A stretch of 64,000 nt of DNA from Nigerium sp. GTDB taxonomy: Bacteria > Actinomycetota > Actinomycetes > Propionibacteriales > Propionibacteriaceae. The position numbers were made by a program, and so were the translations under genes. Of the stretch, positions 56,484 through 64,000 are shown one piece after another. The notes below the pieces were generated by a model. The model saw nothing but the letters and a program-made list of their open reading frames with translations. It was not told where the DNA came from and searched no databases. Where the stretch lies: positions 1 through 64,000 of the forward strand of contig JADJTH010000008.1 in the NCBI GenBank assembly GCA_016711325.1, read 5' to 3'. Position 1 is the first letter of the stretch, and each line of letters starts with the position of its first letter.

Positions 56484-57310
56484 AGATGTCACCTACTCGT
56501 GCAGCAGTCCCTTCCCTCTGCTTGGTGGGTTGCTGAAGGTGGTCGCGACGGTGGTGAAGGCTGTCGTGACGGTGGTGAAGGCGGTGGCGCGGGCGGCCGG
56601 TGTCACGTTGCCGGCACGTCCGACGACGCCTGCGTCGAAGACGGCCTCGAGCAGCGGTAGCCAGAGCAAGCCGGCGCCGCCCAAGTCGTCGAAGCCGACC
56701 GGCACCTATATTGGACAGCAACCCAGCTACTGGTCACCATCGCTAGGCCCGACCAGCATGCCGCCCATAGGCAACACGTCGGGTGCCATGGACGGGGTCC
56801 ATCTTCTTCTGGATCTCCTCGGCTTGGTCCCGGGGGTGGGACCCTTCGCGGACGGCACCAACGCAGCGATCTACACCAGCGAGGGCAACTACCGCGACGC
56901 CGCCATCTCGAGCGCCTCGATCGTGCTCGATGGCGCCATCATCCTCAGGTTCGCCAAGGAGCCGATCGAGGCCACGGTCAAGGCGGCCGAAACCGGCCAC
57001 AAAGCCACAAAGAGCGCACCGGGGATCAAGGCTGGTTCGATGGGTGACCCGACGGCTGGCAAGCCGTTCTCGCCGGGGGTGCGGCAGCAGGAGTTGGCGA
57101 ACAATCCGAGTACGTGTTGTATTGCCGGATGGAGACGGATACCCCGCAGGTCGACCATGTCATTCCTAGGGTTCGTGGGGGAACGCGACGGTGGAGAATG
57201 CGCAGACGACGTGCCCCCACTGCAACGCCTCGAAGGGAGCTAGGGACTTCCCGGTGACGCCGCCAGCGGGCTATGAGGGTCCGTGGCCGCCGCCGTGGTG
57301 GCCACGGTGA
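56484..57310 (+). pseudogene. Polymorphic toxin C-terminus with HNH nuclease domain, frameshifted
   Basis: The 5' end is cut by the IS3 remnant. What remains is a V/A-rich helix, a Pro/Ser linker, a pretoxin segment (LDLLGLVPGVGPFADGTNAAIYTSEGNYRDAA) and an HNH nuclease tail. The HNH part reads VYCRMETDTPQVDHVIPRVRGG and then NATVENAQTTCPHCNASKGARDFP only when two frame changes are allowed, near 57115 and 57180, each equal to loss of one base. The DH, N and CxxC/CxxC residues are all present across frames. The end (TGA 57308) overlaps the immunity start. Rhs/WXG-type delivery proteins are the likely origin. Confidence 0.8.
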
Positions 57311-57768
57311 GTGAGTCTCCAGGGTTGTTCTCGGTTCACAATGAACCGGTTTGGCGTGACCGGGCGAACTTCATCGTGAACGCACGCCTGCCTGAGCCGG
57401 GCAGGTTCGAGCAGTTGTGGTGCCGGCAGGTGGCTGAGGATGAGTTCGAGGTTTGCTGTATCCCGTTCTTCCTTTACGACGTCGCTTTGGGAGACACCGT
57501 CCAGACGCGTGCCGTGGATGGTCGTAGGTACGTGCTGAGTCGCGTGGTGGCCAGGTCCGGACGCTTCGTGTTTCGGGTTCACTTCGAACGGTCGATGCTT
57601 CGGAATCGAGAGGTTGTCACTGACAGGCTTGCTGAGATGGGGGCGCTCTTGGAGTGGTCGTCGTCAAGCCTGCTTGCTGTGGATGCACAGGATGTCGGAC
57701 ATGCTCAACAGATTGCCGATTACCTGTTCGAGCAGGAGGGTGCTGGCCGGCTCGTGTATGAGCCCTGA
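57307..57768 (+). CDS. DUF4265 immunity protein
   Basis: 153 residues from a GTG sharing GTGA with the toxin stop. FEVCCIPFFLYDVALGDTV, SGRFVFRVHFERS, LAEMGALLEWSSSSLLAVDAQD and QIADYLFEQEGAGRLVYEP are the DUF4265 pattern, a family that pairs with polymorphic toxins. It is predicted to bind and block the HNH nuclease. The frame is intact although the toxin is broken. Its last codons and TGA run into the end of an IS1380-like repeat. Confidence 0.85.
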   Translation: MSESPGLFSVHNEPVWRDRANFIVNARLPEPGRFEQLWCRQVAEDEFEVCCIPFFLYDVALGDTVQTRAVDGRRYVLSRVVARSGRFVFRVHFERSMLRNREVVTDRLAEMGALLEWSSSSLLAVDAQDVGHAQQIADYLFEQEGAGRLVYEP

Positions 57769-59200
57769 TCCACCGATCATGGTTTCTGGTGGCTGCTCGC
57801 GTCGTTTGTGAGGGTCATTCTTCGGTGTGGGGGCGTCGATGCCGGTCTGTCGGTGCTGGTGGTGCGTTCGTCGTCGGTGAGTTCTGGGAGGTCGGGGAGG
57901 CGGGCTGTGCTGGGCTGGTCGCGACGGCGTGGAGGGCTTCCCAAAGGCCAGTGGGTGGGTAGGGCAGCGAGGCGACGGCCGGAGGCCGCGGCCCGGCCGG
58001 GGATGTTGATGCGTCTGCGGCGCAGAGGGCCCATCTGGTCTTGGCCAGGTCTGACGGTGCGGCGATCGAACGTTCCAGGGCGACCCAAGCGGCGTTGGCG
58101 GCGTATTGCCCGAGGCAGGGGCCAGGGGCCCGGGCTGCTCGAGTCGGCAAGGACCTGCTCCACGATCGCGTGATCACGGTGCAGCTGGTCGGCCTGACCA
58201 TGCCGAAGGCGGTGTTGGGAAGTGGCTGGAGCCGGTACGAACAGTTCTTGTTGCTGGCTGCCGCCGGAGGCGAGCGGTTTGGATCCGTTTGACCCGGCGC
58301 ACGACCAGCCGGCAGGGCACGTGTTCGGTCTTGCGGCGGCCGGTGAACGCCACGAACCCGACTTGGCGACCTCGGCGCCGGAGACCCACCGCTGCCAGCC
58401 TGGTCGAAGCTCTCGGTGCGGGTACTGGATCATCTGCCAGGGCCTCGGCGATGCCGGGATCGCGGCGGTCACCGTCGTGGTCATCCGGGCGGTCACCGAG
58501 AACCAGGCGTTCGCCCGAGGGCGGCTCGGCGAGACGCCCACCAGTACTGACCCCGAAGTCGGCCCGGCACAGCAGGTGGCCCCGCACCCCAGCGCGGGCG
58601 GTTGTGATCTTGGGCCAGCACCGGCCAGAACGCGATCGTGCTGCGTGCGGACCCGCAAGGCGACCACCGGAGCCAACGGGCTCGACAGGGCCGCGCCTGA
58701 TGTTCCCTCCCCGGTGCGGCCAGCCGGCGCCCTGTTGGCGAGCCGGGGACCTCGGGACGTGTCATCGACATCGAGGAACGCCAGCCCTTCGCGGGGGGGC
58801 GCCGGCGATGACACCGGGCGACCCTGCCGGCCAGCCCGGCCAACAGGCCCGCCACCGGCGTCGAGTTGCGCATGCCCTGGGCGAACGACCGCCGGCAAGA
58901 GTTCCCGGCCCCCGCAACAACCTGGACCCGCCTACCCGAGCAGGTCACTGCACCCTGGTGACCGGACACCTTCACCGCCCATTCGGCCACAAGACCCGTC
59001 CGAAGCAGGTCATGCAGGCCAGCAGGCTCGGCCAAGCAACTGGCCGCCCAACCCGGCAGGCCACACCAGCTCCGGGTCACTGGAAACGGAACGGCTCGTG
59101 CGAGGTCTGGTTCGGGGACCATCTGAGCAGGCGATGAGGCCATCCGGACGCACCTCTCCCAGCTGAAAGACCTCCCACGCCACGCCACCCCGCCAGTTGA
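57763..59200 (-). mobile_element. Decayed IS1380-like copy
   Basis: Starts with the 13-base IS end CCCTGATCCACCG at 57763-57775. On the minus strand, fragments in several frames match the intact transposase downstream: the N-terminal part near 58700-59190 (GLVAEWAVKVSGHQG), the middle near 58280-58570 (VPCRLVVRRVKRIQ and VTARMTTTVTAAI equivalents) and the C-terminal part near 57900-58200 (ADQLHRDHAIVEQVLAD). Many single-base shifts make it non-functional. The far terminal repeat is not seen. Confidence 0.75.
57857..57905. repeat. 49-bp direct repeat, copy 1
   Basis: Matches 59282-59330 with one mismatch (starts TGGTGGTGCGTTCGTCGTCG). On the minus strand it encodes ARLPDLPELTDDERTT, like the C-terminal part of the split XRE regulator, so it is probably a recombined piece of a regulator gene fused to the decayed IS. 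Confidence 0.8.
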
Positions 59201-59229
59201 TCACGGATGAGACCGGCAAGAGGCGACAG

Positions 59230-59357
59230 CCTGCGCCGCCGGTGATGGCCAAGTTTGCCAGAGGCGCGATGACGTTGGTGATGGTGGTGCGTTCGTCGTC
59301 GGTGAGTTCTGTGAGGTCGGGGAGGCGGGCGGCTAGTTCGTCGCTGGCCTGGCTGAG
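59230..59357 (-). pseudogene. XRE regulator, C-terminal part (left of IS1380)
   Basis: Minus strand reads SQASDELAARLPDLTELTDDERTTITNVIAPLANLAI directly beyond the IS. This is the distal part of a small XRE-family regulator; the proximal part lies at 60997-61135. The second 49-bp repeat (59282-59330) is within it. The original stop is unclear. Confidence 0.7.
59282..59330. repeat. 49-bp direct repeat, copy 2
   Basis: 48 of 49 bases equal to 57857-57905. Lies in the XRE C-terminal piece. The two copies bracket the decayed IS1380-like copy. Confidence 0.8.
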
Positions 59358-60996
59358 CCCTGATCCACCGGCGTGGTGGCGGGTGTGGGCGTGGCATGGG
59401 GCGAGGTGACCGTTCTGAGCAGGGAGGATGGTGATTGCTGAAGTCGCCGTCCACCGCATCGAAGGGTCACCTCGTAAGTGAAAGCCTCTCACACGATCCG
59501 TCCGGTGTTCGATGACCCGAACCTGGTGTCTGCTGCTGGTCTGGTGCCGGCGTTGCGGTTGGCTGAGTCCGCTGGCCTGTATGACCTGCTGGAGGAACGG
59601 TTGAGCGTGCCGTCGGCGAACGCGACCGTGAAGGCGGCCAGCGTGGTGGGCGGGATGCTTGCCGGCGCGGACAGTATCGATGACCTCGACGTGTTGCGGC
59701 ACGGGGGCATGGAACGGGTGTTCACCGGGGTGCGGGCGCCGTCGACGTTGGGTACGTTCCTGCGCTCGTTCACGCACGGCCACGTGCAGCAGCTCGACGC
59801 CGTCGGCGCAGGTCTGCTGGCCGGCCTTGCCGGCAGGGTGCCCGGCGTCCTGGCAGGCGCCGACACCGAACAGGGGCTGGCGTTCCTCGATGTCGACGAC
59901 ACCATCCGGGAGGTCCACGGGTACCGCAAGCAGGGCGCCGGCTACGGGTACACGAGGGTGCGGGGATTGAACATCCAAATTGCTGCCCTGTCGACCCCGT
60001 TGGCAGGCCCGGTGATCACCCGCGCCCGACTCCGCAAGGGCAACACCGGCTCCGCGCGGGGCGCCGGCAGGATGGTGGCCCAAGCCGTCACCACCGCCCG
60101 TGCTGCTGGCGTGCGGGGTCGGATCCTGTGCCGGGCCGACTCGGCGTACTACGGGTGGGCGTTCGTCGGGGGCGCGCTACGAGCGAACGCGTGGTTCTCG
60201 GTCACCGCCCGGATGACCAAGACCGTCACCCGAGCAATCGCCGGCCTGGCCGAGGACGCCTGGCAGACCATCAAGTACCCCCACGCCGTCTGGGAGGAAG
60301 CCGAACAACGCTGGATCTCGGATGCGGAGGTTGCCGAAGTCGAGTTCGTGGCGTTCACCGGCCGACGCCAGCACCAGCACGTGCCCTGCCGGCTGGTCGT
60401 GCGCCGGGTCAAACGGATCCAGCCGCTCGCCTCCGATGGCAGTGAGCAAGGCGAACTGTTCGCCGCCTACCGGCACCACGCATTCATCACCAATTCCTCT
60501 TTCACTACGGTCGAGGCCGACCAGCTCCACCGCGACCATGCGATCGTGGAACAGGTCATCGCCGAACTCAAGAACGGCCCCCTGGCCCACCTGCCGTCGG
60601 GGAAGTACGCCGCCAACGCCGCCTGGGTGAGCCTGGCGGTGACCGGGTTCAACATCGCCCGAGCCGCCGCGGTCGCCGCCGGCCTGGCCAAGGCCCGATG
60701 GGCCACCCTGCGCCGTCAGATCATCCAGGTCCCGGCACGGATCGCCGCCACCGGTCGACGACTCGTCCTCCACCTACCCACACACTGGCCCTGGGCCCAC
60801 GCCTGGGAAGCCCTCCACGCCCGCGCGACCAGCCCACCCCAGCCGGTCACGCCCTGACCACCCAGCCCCAGCAGGCGCAACCAAGGACCCCCAGTGGAGA
60901 AGCCGGACAGACCGGCAGGACCACCACGCCCACACCCGAAATGCCGTCAACAACGACGCGAACCATCCCCAAGAAATCACAGTCGGTGGATCAGGG
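59358..60996 (+). mobile_element. Intact IS1380-family insertion sequence
   Basis: 1639 bp bounded by perfect 13-bp inverted repeats CCCTGATCCACCG (59358-59370) and CGGTGGATCAGGG (60984-60996), flanked on both sides by the 5-bp target duplication CTGAG (59353-59357 and 60997-61001). It carries one transposase gene. Deleting it with one CTGAG rejoins the XRE regulator in frame, so the insertion is recent and clean. Confidence 0.93.
59478..60857 (+). CDS. IS1380-family DDE transposase
   Basis: 459 residues from a GTG 120 bases inside the element. RNase H-like core acidic residues: LAFLDVDDTIREVHGYRKQG, ILCRADSAYYG, and the distal Glu in VEQVIAELKNGPLAHLPSGKYAANAAW (E of the YREKK-like region). 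Full length with no frame break, so probably active. The ribosome site is weak. Confidence 0.92.
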   Translation: MKASHTIRPVFDDPNLVSAAGLVPALRLAESAGLYDLLEERLSVPSANATVKAASVVGGMLAGADSIDDLDVLRHGGMERVFTGVRAPSTLGTFLRSFTHGHVQQLDAVGAGLLAGLAGRVPGVLAGADTEQGLAFLDVDDTIREVHGYRKQGAGYGYTRVRGLNIQIAALSTPLAGPVITRARLRKGNTGSARGAGRMVAQAVTTARAAGVRGRILCRADSAYYGWAFVGGALRANAWFSVTARMTKTVTRAIAGLAEDAWQTIKYPHAVWEEAEQRWISDAEVAEVEFVAFTGRRQHQHVPCRLVVRRVKRIQPLASDGSEQGELFAAYRHHAFITNSSFTTVEADQLHRDHAIVEQVIAELKNGPLAHLPSGKYAANAAWVSLAVTGFNIARAAAVAAGLAKARWATLRRQIIQVPARIAATGRRLVLHLPTHWPWAHAWEALHARATSPPQPVTP

Positions 60997-61135
60997 CTGA
61001 GGGGTCGGCGGGTGGCGTTGTCGATGAGGAGGTAGTCGCAGCTGACGTCGAGGGTGTCGGCGATTTGGGACTGCTGCAGCGCTCCTTGACGGGGAACGGT
61101 GGGCCAACCCTGGAGAGCGATTGAGCGGCGCGGCA
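60997..61135 (-). pseudogene. XRE regulator, proximal part (right of IS1380)
   Basis: Minus strand QQSQIADTLDVSCDYLLIDNATRRPLS, the end of the XRE helix-turn-helix domain and start of the linker, cut by IS1380 after RRPL. The true N-terminus, with the recognition helix, is not recognisable upstream (PRRSIALQGWPTVPRQGA), so the gene was probably shortened before the IS arrived. Confidence 0.7.
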
Positions 61136-61154
61136 TGGTTGCGCGAGGCGTGAC

Positions 61155-61245
61155 GTGGTCGATGCTGCCGTACGCGAGTACATCGACGCCCACCGCGACG
61201 AGATCAACGCGGGAATCAAGGCTGCGCTCGAGAGCGGCACGTGGG
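61155..61245 (+). pseudogene. Possible antitoxin C-terminal remnant
   Basis: VVDAAVREYIDAHRDEINAGIKAALESGT resembles the helical end of antitoxin-like proteins, but no DNA-binding part, partner toxin or sound ribosome site is visible, and the frame then becomes low-complexity. From here to 61606 there is no convincing gene; the only other structure is the hairpin at 61488-61549. Confidence 0.35.
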
Positions 61246-61487
61246 CCGGACTTCTGCTCACCCGGCCCCGGCTGTGTCCCTGGCTCCCTCGGCTCGGCCC
61301 GGGCGGTCCGGCACGTCCGCGTGTAGATCTCTTCCCGCGCGTGGGCTGAGCTCCCGCACGTGGTCGGCGCATCCGCGCCCTGTCTGCGGTGCGCGCGAGC
61401 GGCGAGCGCGTGCGGGGGCGAGAACAGTGCGCGGGAAGCCGACGCGCGGGACACGAAGACCGCCCGCACGGCGCGTCCGGGGCGACA

Positions 61488-61549
61488 CGTGCGGGCCGGG
61501 CGTGCATTTCGTACGCCAGCGGGTATGAAATGCACGCCCGAGTCGCACG
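61488..61549. repeat. Long imperfect hairpin
   Basis: Outer arms CGTGCG/CGCACG, then a 4-by-4 internal loop, then perfect 13-bp arms GGGCGTGCATTTC / GAAATGCACGCCC, then a 16-base loop. The TTTC/GAAA centre is AT-rich against a very GC-rich setting. Could be an unrecognised repeat or a structured RNA; no T-run follows. Confidence 0.5.
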
Positions 61550-61606
61550 CGCTGGGAGAACCCTCGTCCTCGAGCGGCCCGAGCCAGGCCACGTAGTGTC
61601 GAGGGC

Positions 61607-61726
61607 GTGCTGATCTGGATCAACGGTGCCTTCGGTGTGGGGAAGACCCACACGGCATTCGAGTTGCAGCGGCGGCTGCCGGACGCCCACGTCGCCGATC
61701 CCGAGGTGCTGGGCTTCGCGCTCCGC
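61607..61726 (+). pseudogene. N-terminal fragment of a TmrB-like P-loop protein
   Basis: GTG start then LIWINGAFGVGKTHTAFELQRRLPDAHVADPEVLGFALR, the nucleotide-binding start of TmrB/AAA-type small kinases (GxxGxGKT). After about 40 codons the sequence turns into an unrelated low-complexity frame, with the join near 61726. The remaining 130 or so residues expected are missing. Confidence 0.7.
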
Positions 61727-61853
61727 CAGCCACGCCGACGACACGATGACGACGACCACCGCGCCCACCTGCCACCACGGGACGTCGACGACCAGCGGCG
61801 TCCGCGCACCCACCACGACGGCCGGAATCGGGGCGGGGTTCCACCCCCACAGG
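61727..61853 (-). pseudogene. Remnant of a membrane protein
   Basis: Minus strand shows PLVVDVPWWQVGAVVVVIVSSAWLAE, a single hydrophobic helix preceded by a short loop. Such a WWQ-then-helix pattern is seen at the end of FtsX-like ABC permeases, but the fragment is too short to be sure. No start or stop suited to a gene. Confidence 0.3.
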
Positions 61854-62798
61854 CTAGGAGGCCCGGGCCGCGGGCGCCTCCATCCGCGGGCCGGACTTCA
61901 CTTCATCCTGCGGCAGGGCGTGCACGCTCGCGCGTCCGGCGATGAGTAGCAGGGTGAACAGCAGGCACACCGACGACACCGCGAACGGGACGCCGAGGGC
62001 GTCCGTGCCGCTGACCGCGATGATCGCGCCGCTCGCGAGACAGACCGCCATCAGGGCGAGCGCGACGACGCGGGTGACGGAGGCCTCACCGGTCGCCCGC
62101 GCCTGCCGGAAGGCGAGCACGATGAGGACGGCCGCCAGCGCGGCAAGCGGGAACCGCAGCCATTGCGCGGCGAGGCTGCCGTGGAGGTCGGCGTCCAGGA
62201 TCCGCCACACGGGCCAGCTCACCACACGGGTGTACGAGTTGGGCCCCGCAGCCCACAGCCCGGCGAGGTGCATCGCGAACAACGAGCCGAGAGCGCTCCA
62301 CGCGTACAGCGCCAGGCGCGTCGGCGCCCAGTGCGCGGGCGTCCGCTCGAGCGCGATCGCGGCGACGACCATCGAGGCCATGGTGACCTGGGCGGCACCC
62401 AGGTCGAGCGCGCCGACCCAGGTCGGGTAGCTCTCTCCGAGCACAATGCCGCGACCGACGAATCCGGCGATGAACGCGCCGACCACCGCGAACCACGGCA
62501 GGACGCGCACCAGGGGATGGGCCTGGCGCAGCCGCAGGCCGACGATCGCGGACGCCAGGGCGGTCGGCCCGGACAGCACCGCCGACGTGCGGTGGGCCAT
62601 CTCGATCCAGGGGTTGCGGTAGAGCAGTTCGTTCACGACGCCACCCGGCAGCAGCGCGTCAGCGGTGCAGCCGGGCCAGTTGCCGCACTCGAAGCCCGAA
62701 TGCGTGGCGGCCACGATCGACCCGCCGATGTTGGCGAGCAACGCGAACACCGCCGCGGCGCGGAACAGGTGGACGGCGGACCGGGGTGCTGACGCCAT
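61854..62798 (-). CDS. ctaA: COX15/CtaA-like heme A synthase family membrane protein
   Basis: 314 residues with eight membrane segments. FECGNWPGCTADALLPG near 36-52 matches the CxxWPxC loop of CtaA, and EMAHRTSAVLSG near 66-77 carries the His that binds heme in the family. Would oxidise heme O to heme A for cytochrome oxidase. The later His pair is less clear (AMHLAGLWAAG), so a divergent member is possible. Confidence 0.65.
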   Translation of the reverse strand: MASAPRSAVHLFRAAAVFALLANIGGSIVAATHSGFECGNWPGCTADALLPGGVVNELLYRNPWIEMAHRTSAVLSGPTALASAIVGLRLRQAHPLVRVLPWFAVVGAFIAGFVGRGIVLGESYPTWVGALDLGAAQVTMASMVVAAIALERTPAHWAPTRLALYAWSALGSLFAMHLAGLWAAGPNSYTRVVSWPVWRILDADLHGSLAAQWLRFPLAALAAVLIVLAFRQARATGEASVTRVVALALMAVCLASGAIIAVSGTDALGVPFAVSSVCLLFTLLLIAGRASVHALPQDEVKSGPRMEAPAARAS

Positions 62799-62904
62799 GA
62801 GAGCGTACCTCCGACTGTGTGTAGTAGTCGGCGTCCACCCTAAAGGCTGCGCGCCGGAATCACGCCATTCGGACGGACCCGACCTCGCCGGCCCGGCGCG
62901 GGAG

Positions 62905-63714
62905 TCAGTGCGGGTGGGCGTGCCGACTGTGATCGTGCTCCCGGGCGGACGCCTCGTCGATGTGCGGGTCGTCGAAGAACGGACCCGCGCTGGCGTGCAG
63001 CGAGCCCAGGCCGTAGGCGTCCTCGAGGTGGCGTCGGGTCAGTACCTCGGACGGCCGGCCGGCGGCGATGACGCGTCCGTTCATCAGGATCACCCAGTCG
63101 GCGGCGCGCGCCTCGTCGAGGTCGTGCGTGGTCAGGACTACCGCGTGGCCGTGGTCGCGCTCGGAGTGGATGATCTGGTCGATCGACCGCGCCGACGTGA
63201 TGTCGAGGCCTGTCAACGGTTCGTCGAGCAGCAGCGCCTCGTGCGGTTGGGCGAGGCCCTGCGCGACGTAGACCCGCTGCCGCTGCCCGCCGGACAACTC
63301 GTCGAGATGCCGCGCCGCGAAGGCGGTGATGCGCAGGCGATCCATGGCGCTGCGCACGCGCTCGCGGTCGGACGCCGAGGGTCGCCTGAACCAGCCGATC
63401 TTCGGGTACAGCCCCATCCCGACCGCCTCGCGGACGGTGATCGGCGTTCCGGCCGGAAACGCGAGCGACTGCATGACGTAGGCGACGCCGCCGGGGCGTC
63501 CGCCGGGCCGGCGTCCGAGGACGGTGAGGCTGCCGGCCCGCGGCCGGACGACCCCGGCGAGGGCGTTGAGCAGTGTCGACTTGCCCGACCCGTTCGGGCC
63601 GATGATCGCCGTCACCTGCCGGTGCGGGATCGCGAAGCTGGACGGCCGCACGGCGACCGTGCCGCCGTAGCCGAGCGCGAGGCCGGACGCCTCGGCGAGC
63701 CATTCGGTGCTCAT
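62905..63714 (-). CDS. Zinc/manganese ABC transporter ATP-binding protein
   Basis: 269 residues from ATG 63714, overlapping the permease stop (ATGA). Walker A GPNGSGKSTLLNAL, signature LSGGQRQRVYVAQGLAQ, Walker B ALLLDEPLTGLD, switch LTTHDLDEA. The tail (HDHSRHAHPH) is His-rich, fitting zinc or manganese import or sensing. The 106 bases to ctaA hold no gene. Confidence 0.88.
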   Translation of the reverse strand: MSTEWLAEASGLALGYGGTVAVRPSSFAIPHRQVTAIIGPNGSGKSTLLNALAGVVRPRAGSLTVLGRRPGGRPGGVAYVMQSLAFPAGTPITVREAVGMGLYPKIGWFRRPSASDRERVRSAMDRLRITAFAARHLDELSGGQRQRVYVAQGLAQPHEALLLDEPLTGLDITSARSIDQIIHSERDHGHAVVLTTHDLDEARAADWVILMNGRVIAAGRPSEVLTRRHLEDAYGLGSLHASAGPFFDDPHIDEASAREHDHSRHAHPH

Positions 63715-64000
63715 GCGAGGCCCTCGGCGGTGTCGTGGGCCGCCTCGGCGCGATGCGCACGCCCCTCGCGGGCGGAACCGGTCAGCCGGCTGACGGCGAG
63801 CGTGAGGAAGAACACCGCGATGGCGACCAGCGTGATGGTGGCGGCGCCCGCGGTACCGAGGTGGTAGCTGAGGACGAGACCCAGCCACACCGCCAGCGCC
63901 CCGAGCCCGACCGAGGCGACGAACATTTGCGGCACCGTGCGGGCGATCAGGGCGGCCGTCGCGGGCGGCCCGACGAGCAGGCCGAACACCAGCAGGGTGC
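63711..64000 (-). CDS. Zinc/manganese ABC transporter permease (partial at right edge)
   Basis: C-terminal part, about 96 residues, of an ABC-3 (ZnuB/MntB) permease: VFGLLVGPPATAALIARTVPQMFVASVGLGALAVWLGLVLSYHLGTAGAATITL, then a final membrane segment and a polar tail. Cotranscribed with the ATPase. The start lies outside the window. Confidence 0.85.
   Translation of the reverse strand, partial: TLLVFGLLVGPPATAALIARTVPQMFVASVGLGALAVWLGLVLSYHLGTAGAATITLVAIAVFFLTLAVSRLTGSAREGRAHRAEAAHDTAEGLA

Overview
High-GC actinobacterial chromosome, most like a member of the Propionibacteriaceae or a close relative. This rests on the strong G/C-ending codon use and on core genes typical of that group: a coproporphyrin-type heme cluster with HemQ and a [2Fe-2S]-type ferrochelatase, monomeric isocitrate dehydrogenase, DUF3349 proteins and Pit phosphate transport. 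No 16S rRNA gene lies in the window, so the genus is not decided.

Positions 1-13845 are an accessory island of visibly lower GC, ending at the 3' side of tRNA-Phe. It starts with the C-terminal tail of a recombinase and ends with a large serine recombinase whose frame runs on through the antisense of tRNA-Phe and into tRNA-Asp. Between them is a minus-strand defence block: hsdM-hsdS, a higB-higA pair with its own palindromic operator, hsdR (broken by an internal deletion and frameshift), a TIGR04141/DUF6119 protein and an ApeA-like HEPN protein.

Positions 13846-25700 hold tRNA-Phe, tRNA-Asp and tRNA-Glu, a GntR-regulated ABC exporter with a 13-bp-arm operator, xseAB/ispH, a pit operon with a tandem DUF3349 protein, and a persulfide-stress regulon (CstR-like repressor, small Cys-rich protein, CoA-disulfide reductase-rhodanese) marked by two near-identical palindromic operators.

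Positions 25757-35646 carry the heme pathway as two divergent operons. hemE-hemY-hemCD-hemB-hemL lies on minus, with hemC and hemD fused; hemA-hemH-hemQ lies on plus. Together they encode glutamyl-tRNA reduction through to coproheme decarboxylation.

Positions 36401-55635 are housekeeping genes: ilvA, rmuC, an M18 aminopeptidase, a ZIP transporter, ychF, a Phd/PIN toxin-antitoxin pair, arfB, a Ca/Na exchanger, a patatin, an M20 hydrolase, icd, a beta-lactamase-fold protein, gltA and an RNase HI with an extra C-terminal domain. A 750-bp stretch after hemQ holds no convincing gene but contains two strong inverted repeats.

Positions 55700-61853 are a graveyard of mobile and conflict genes: a truncated LuxR regulator fused to an IS3 remnant, an HNH polymorphic toxin broken by two single-base losses next to an intact DUF4265 immunity gene, a decayed IS1380-like copy, and an intact IS1380-family element whose removal (with one copy of a 5-bp target duplication) rejoins an XRE regulator in frame. 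The window closes with a CtaA-like protein and a zinc/manganese ABC transporter running off the right edge.
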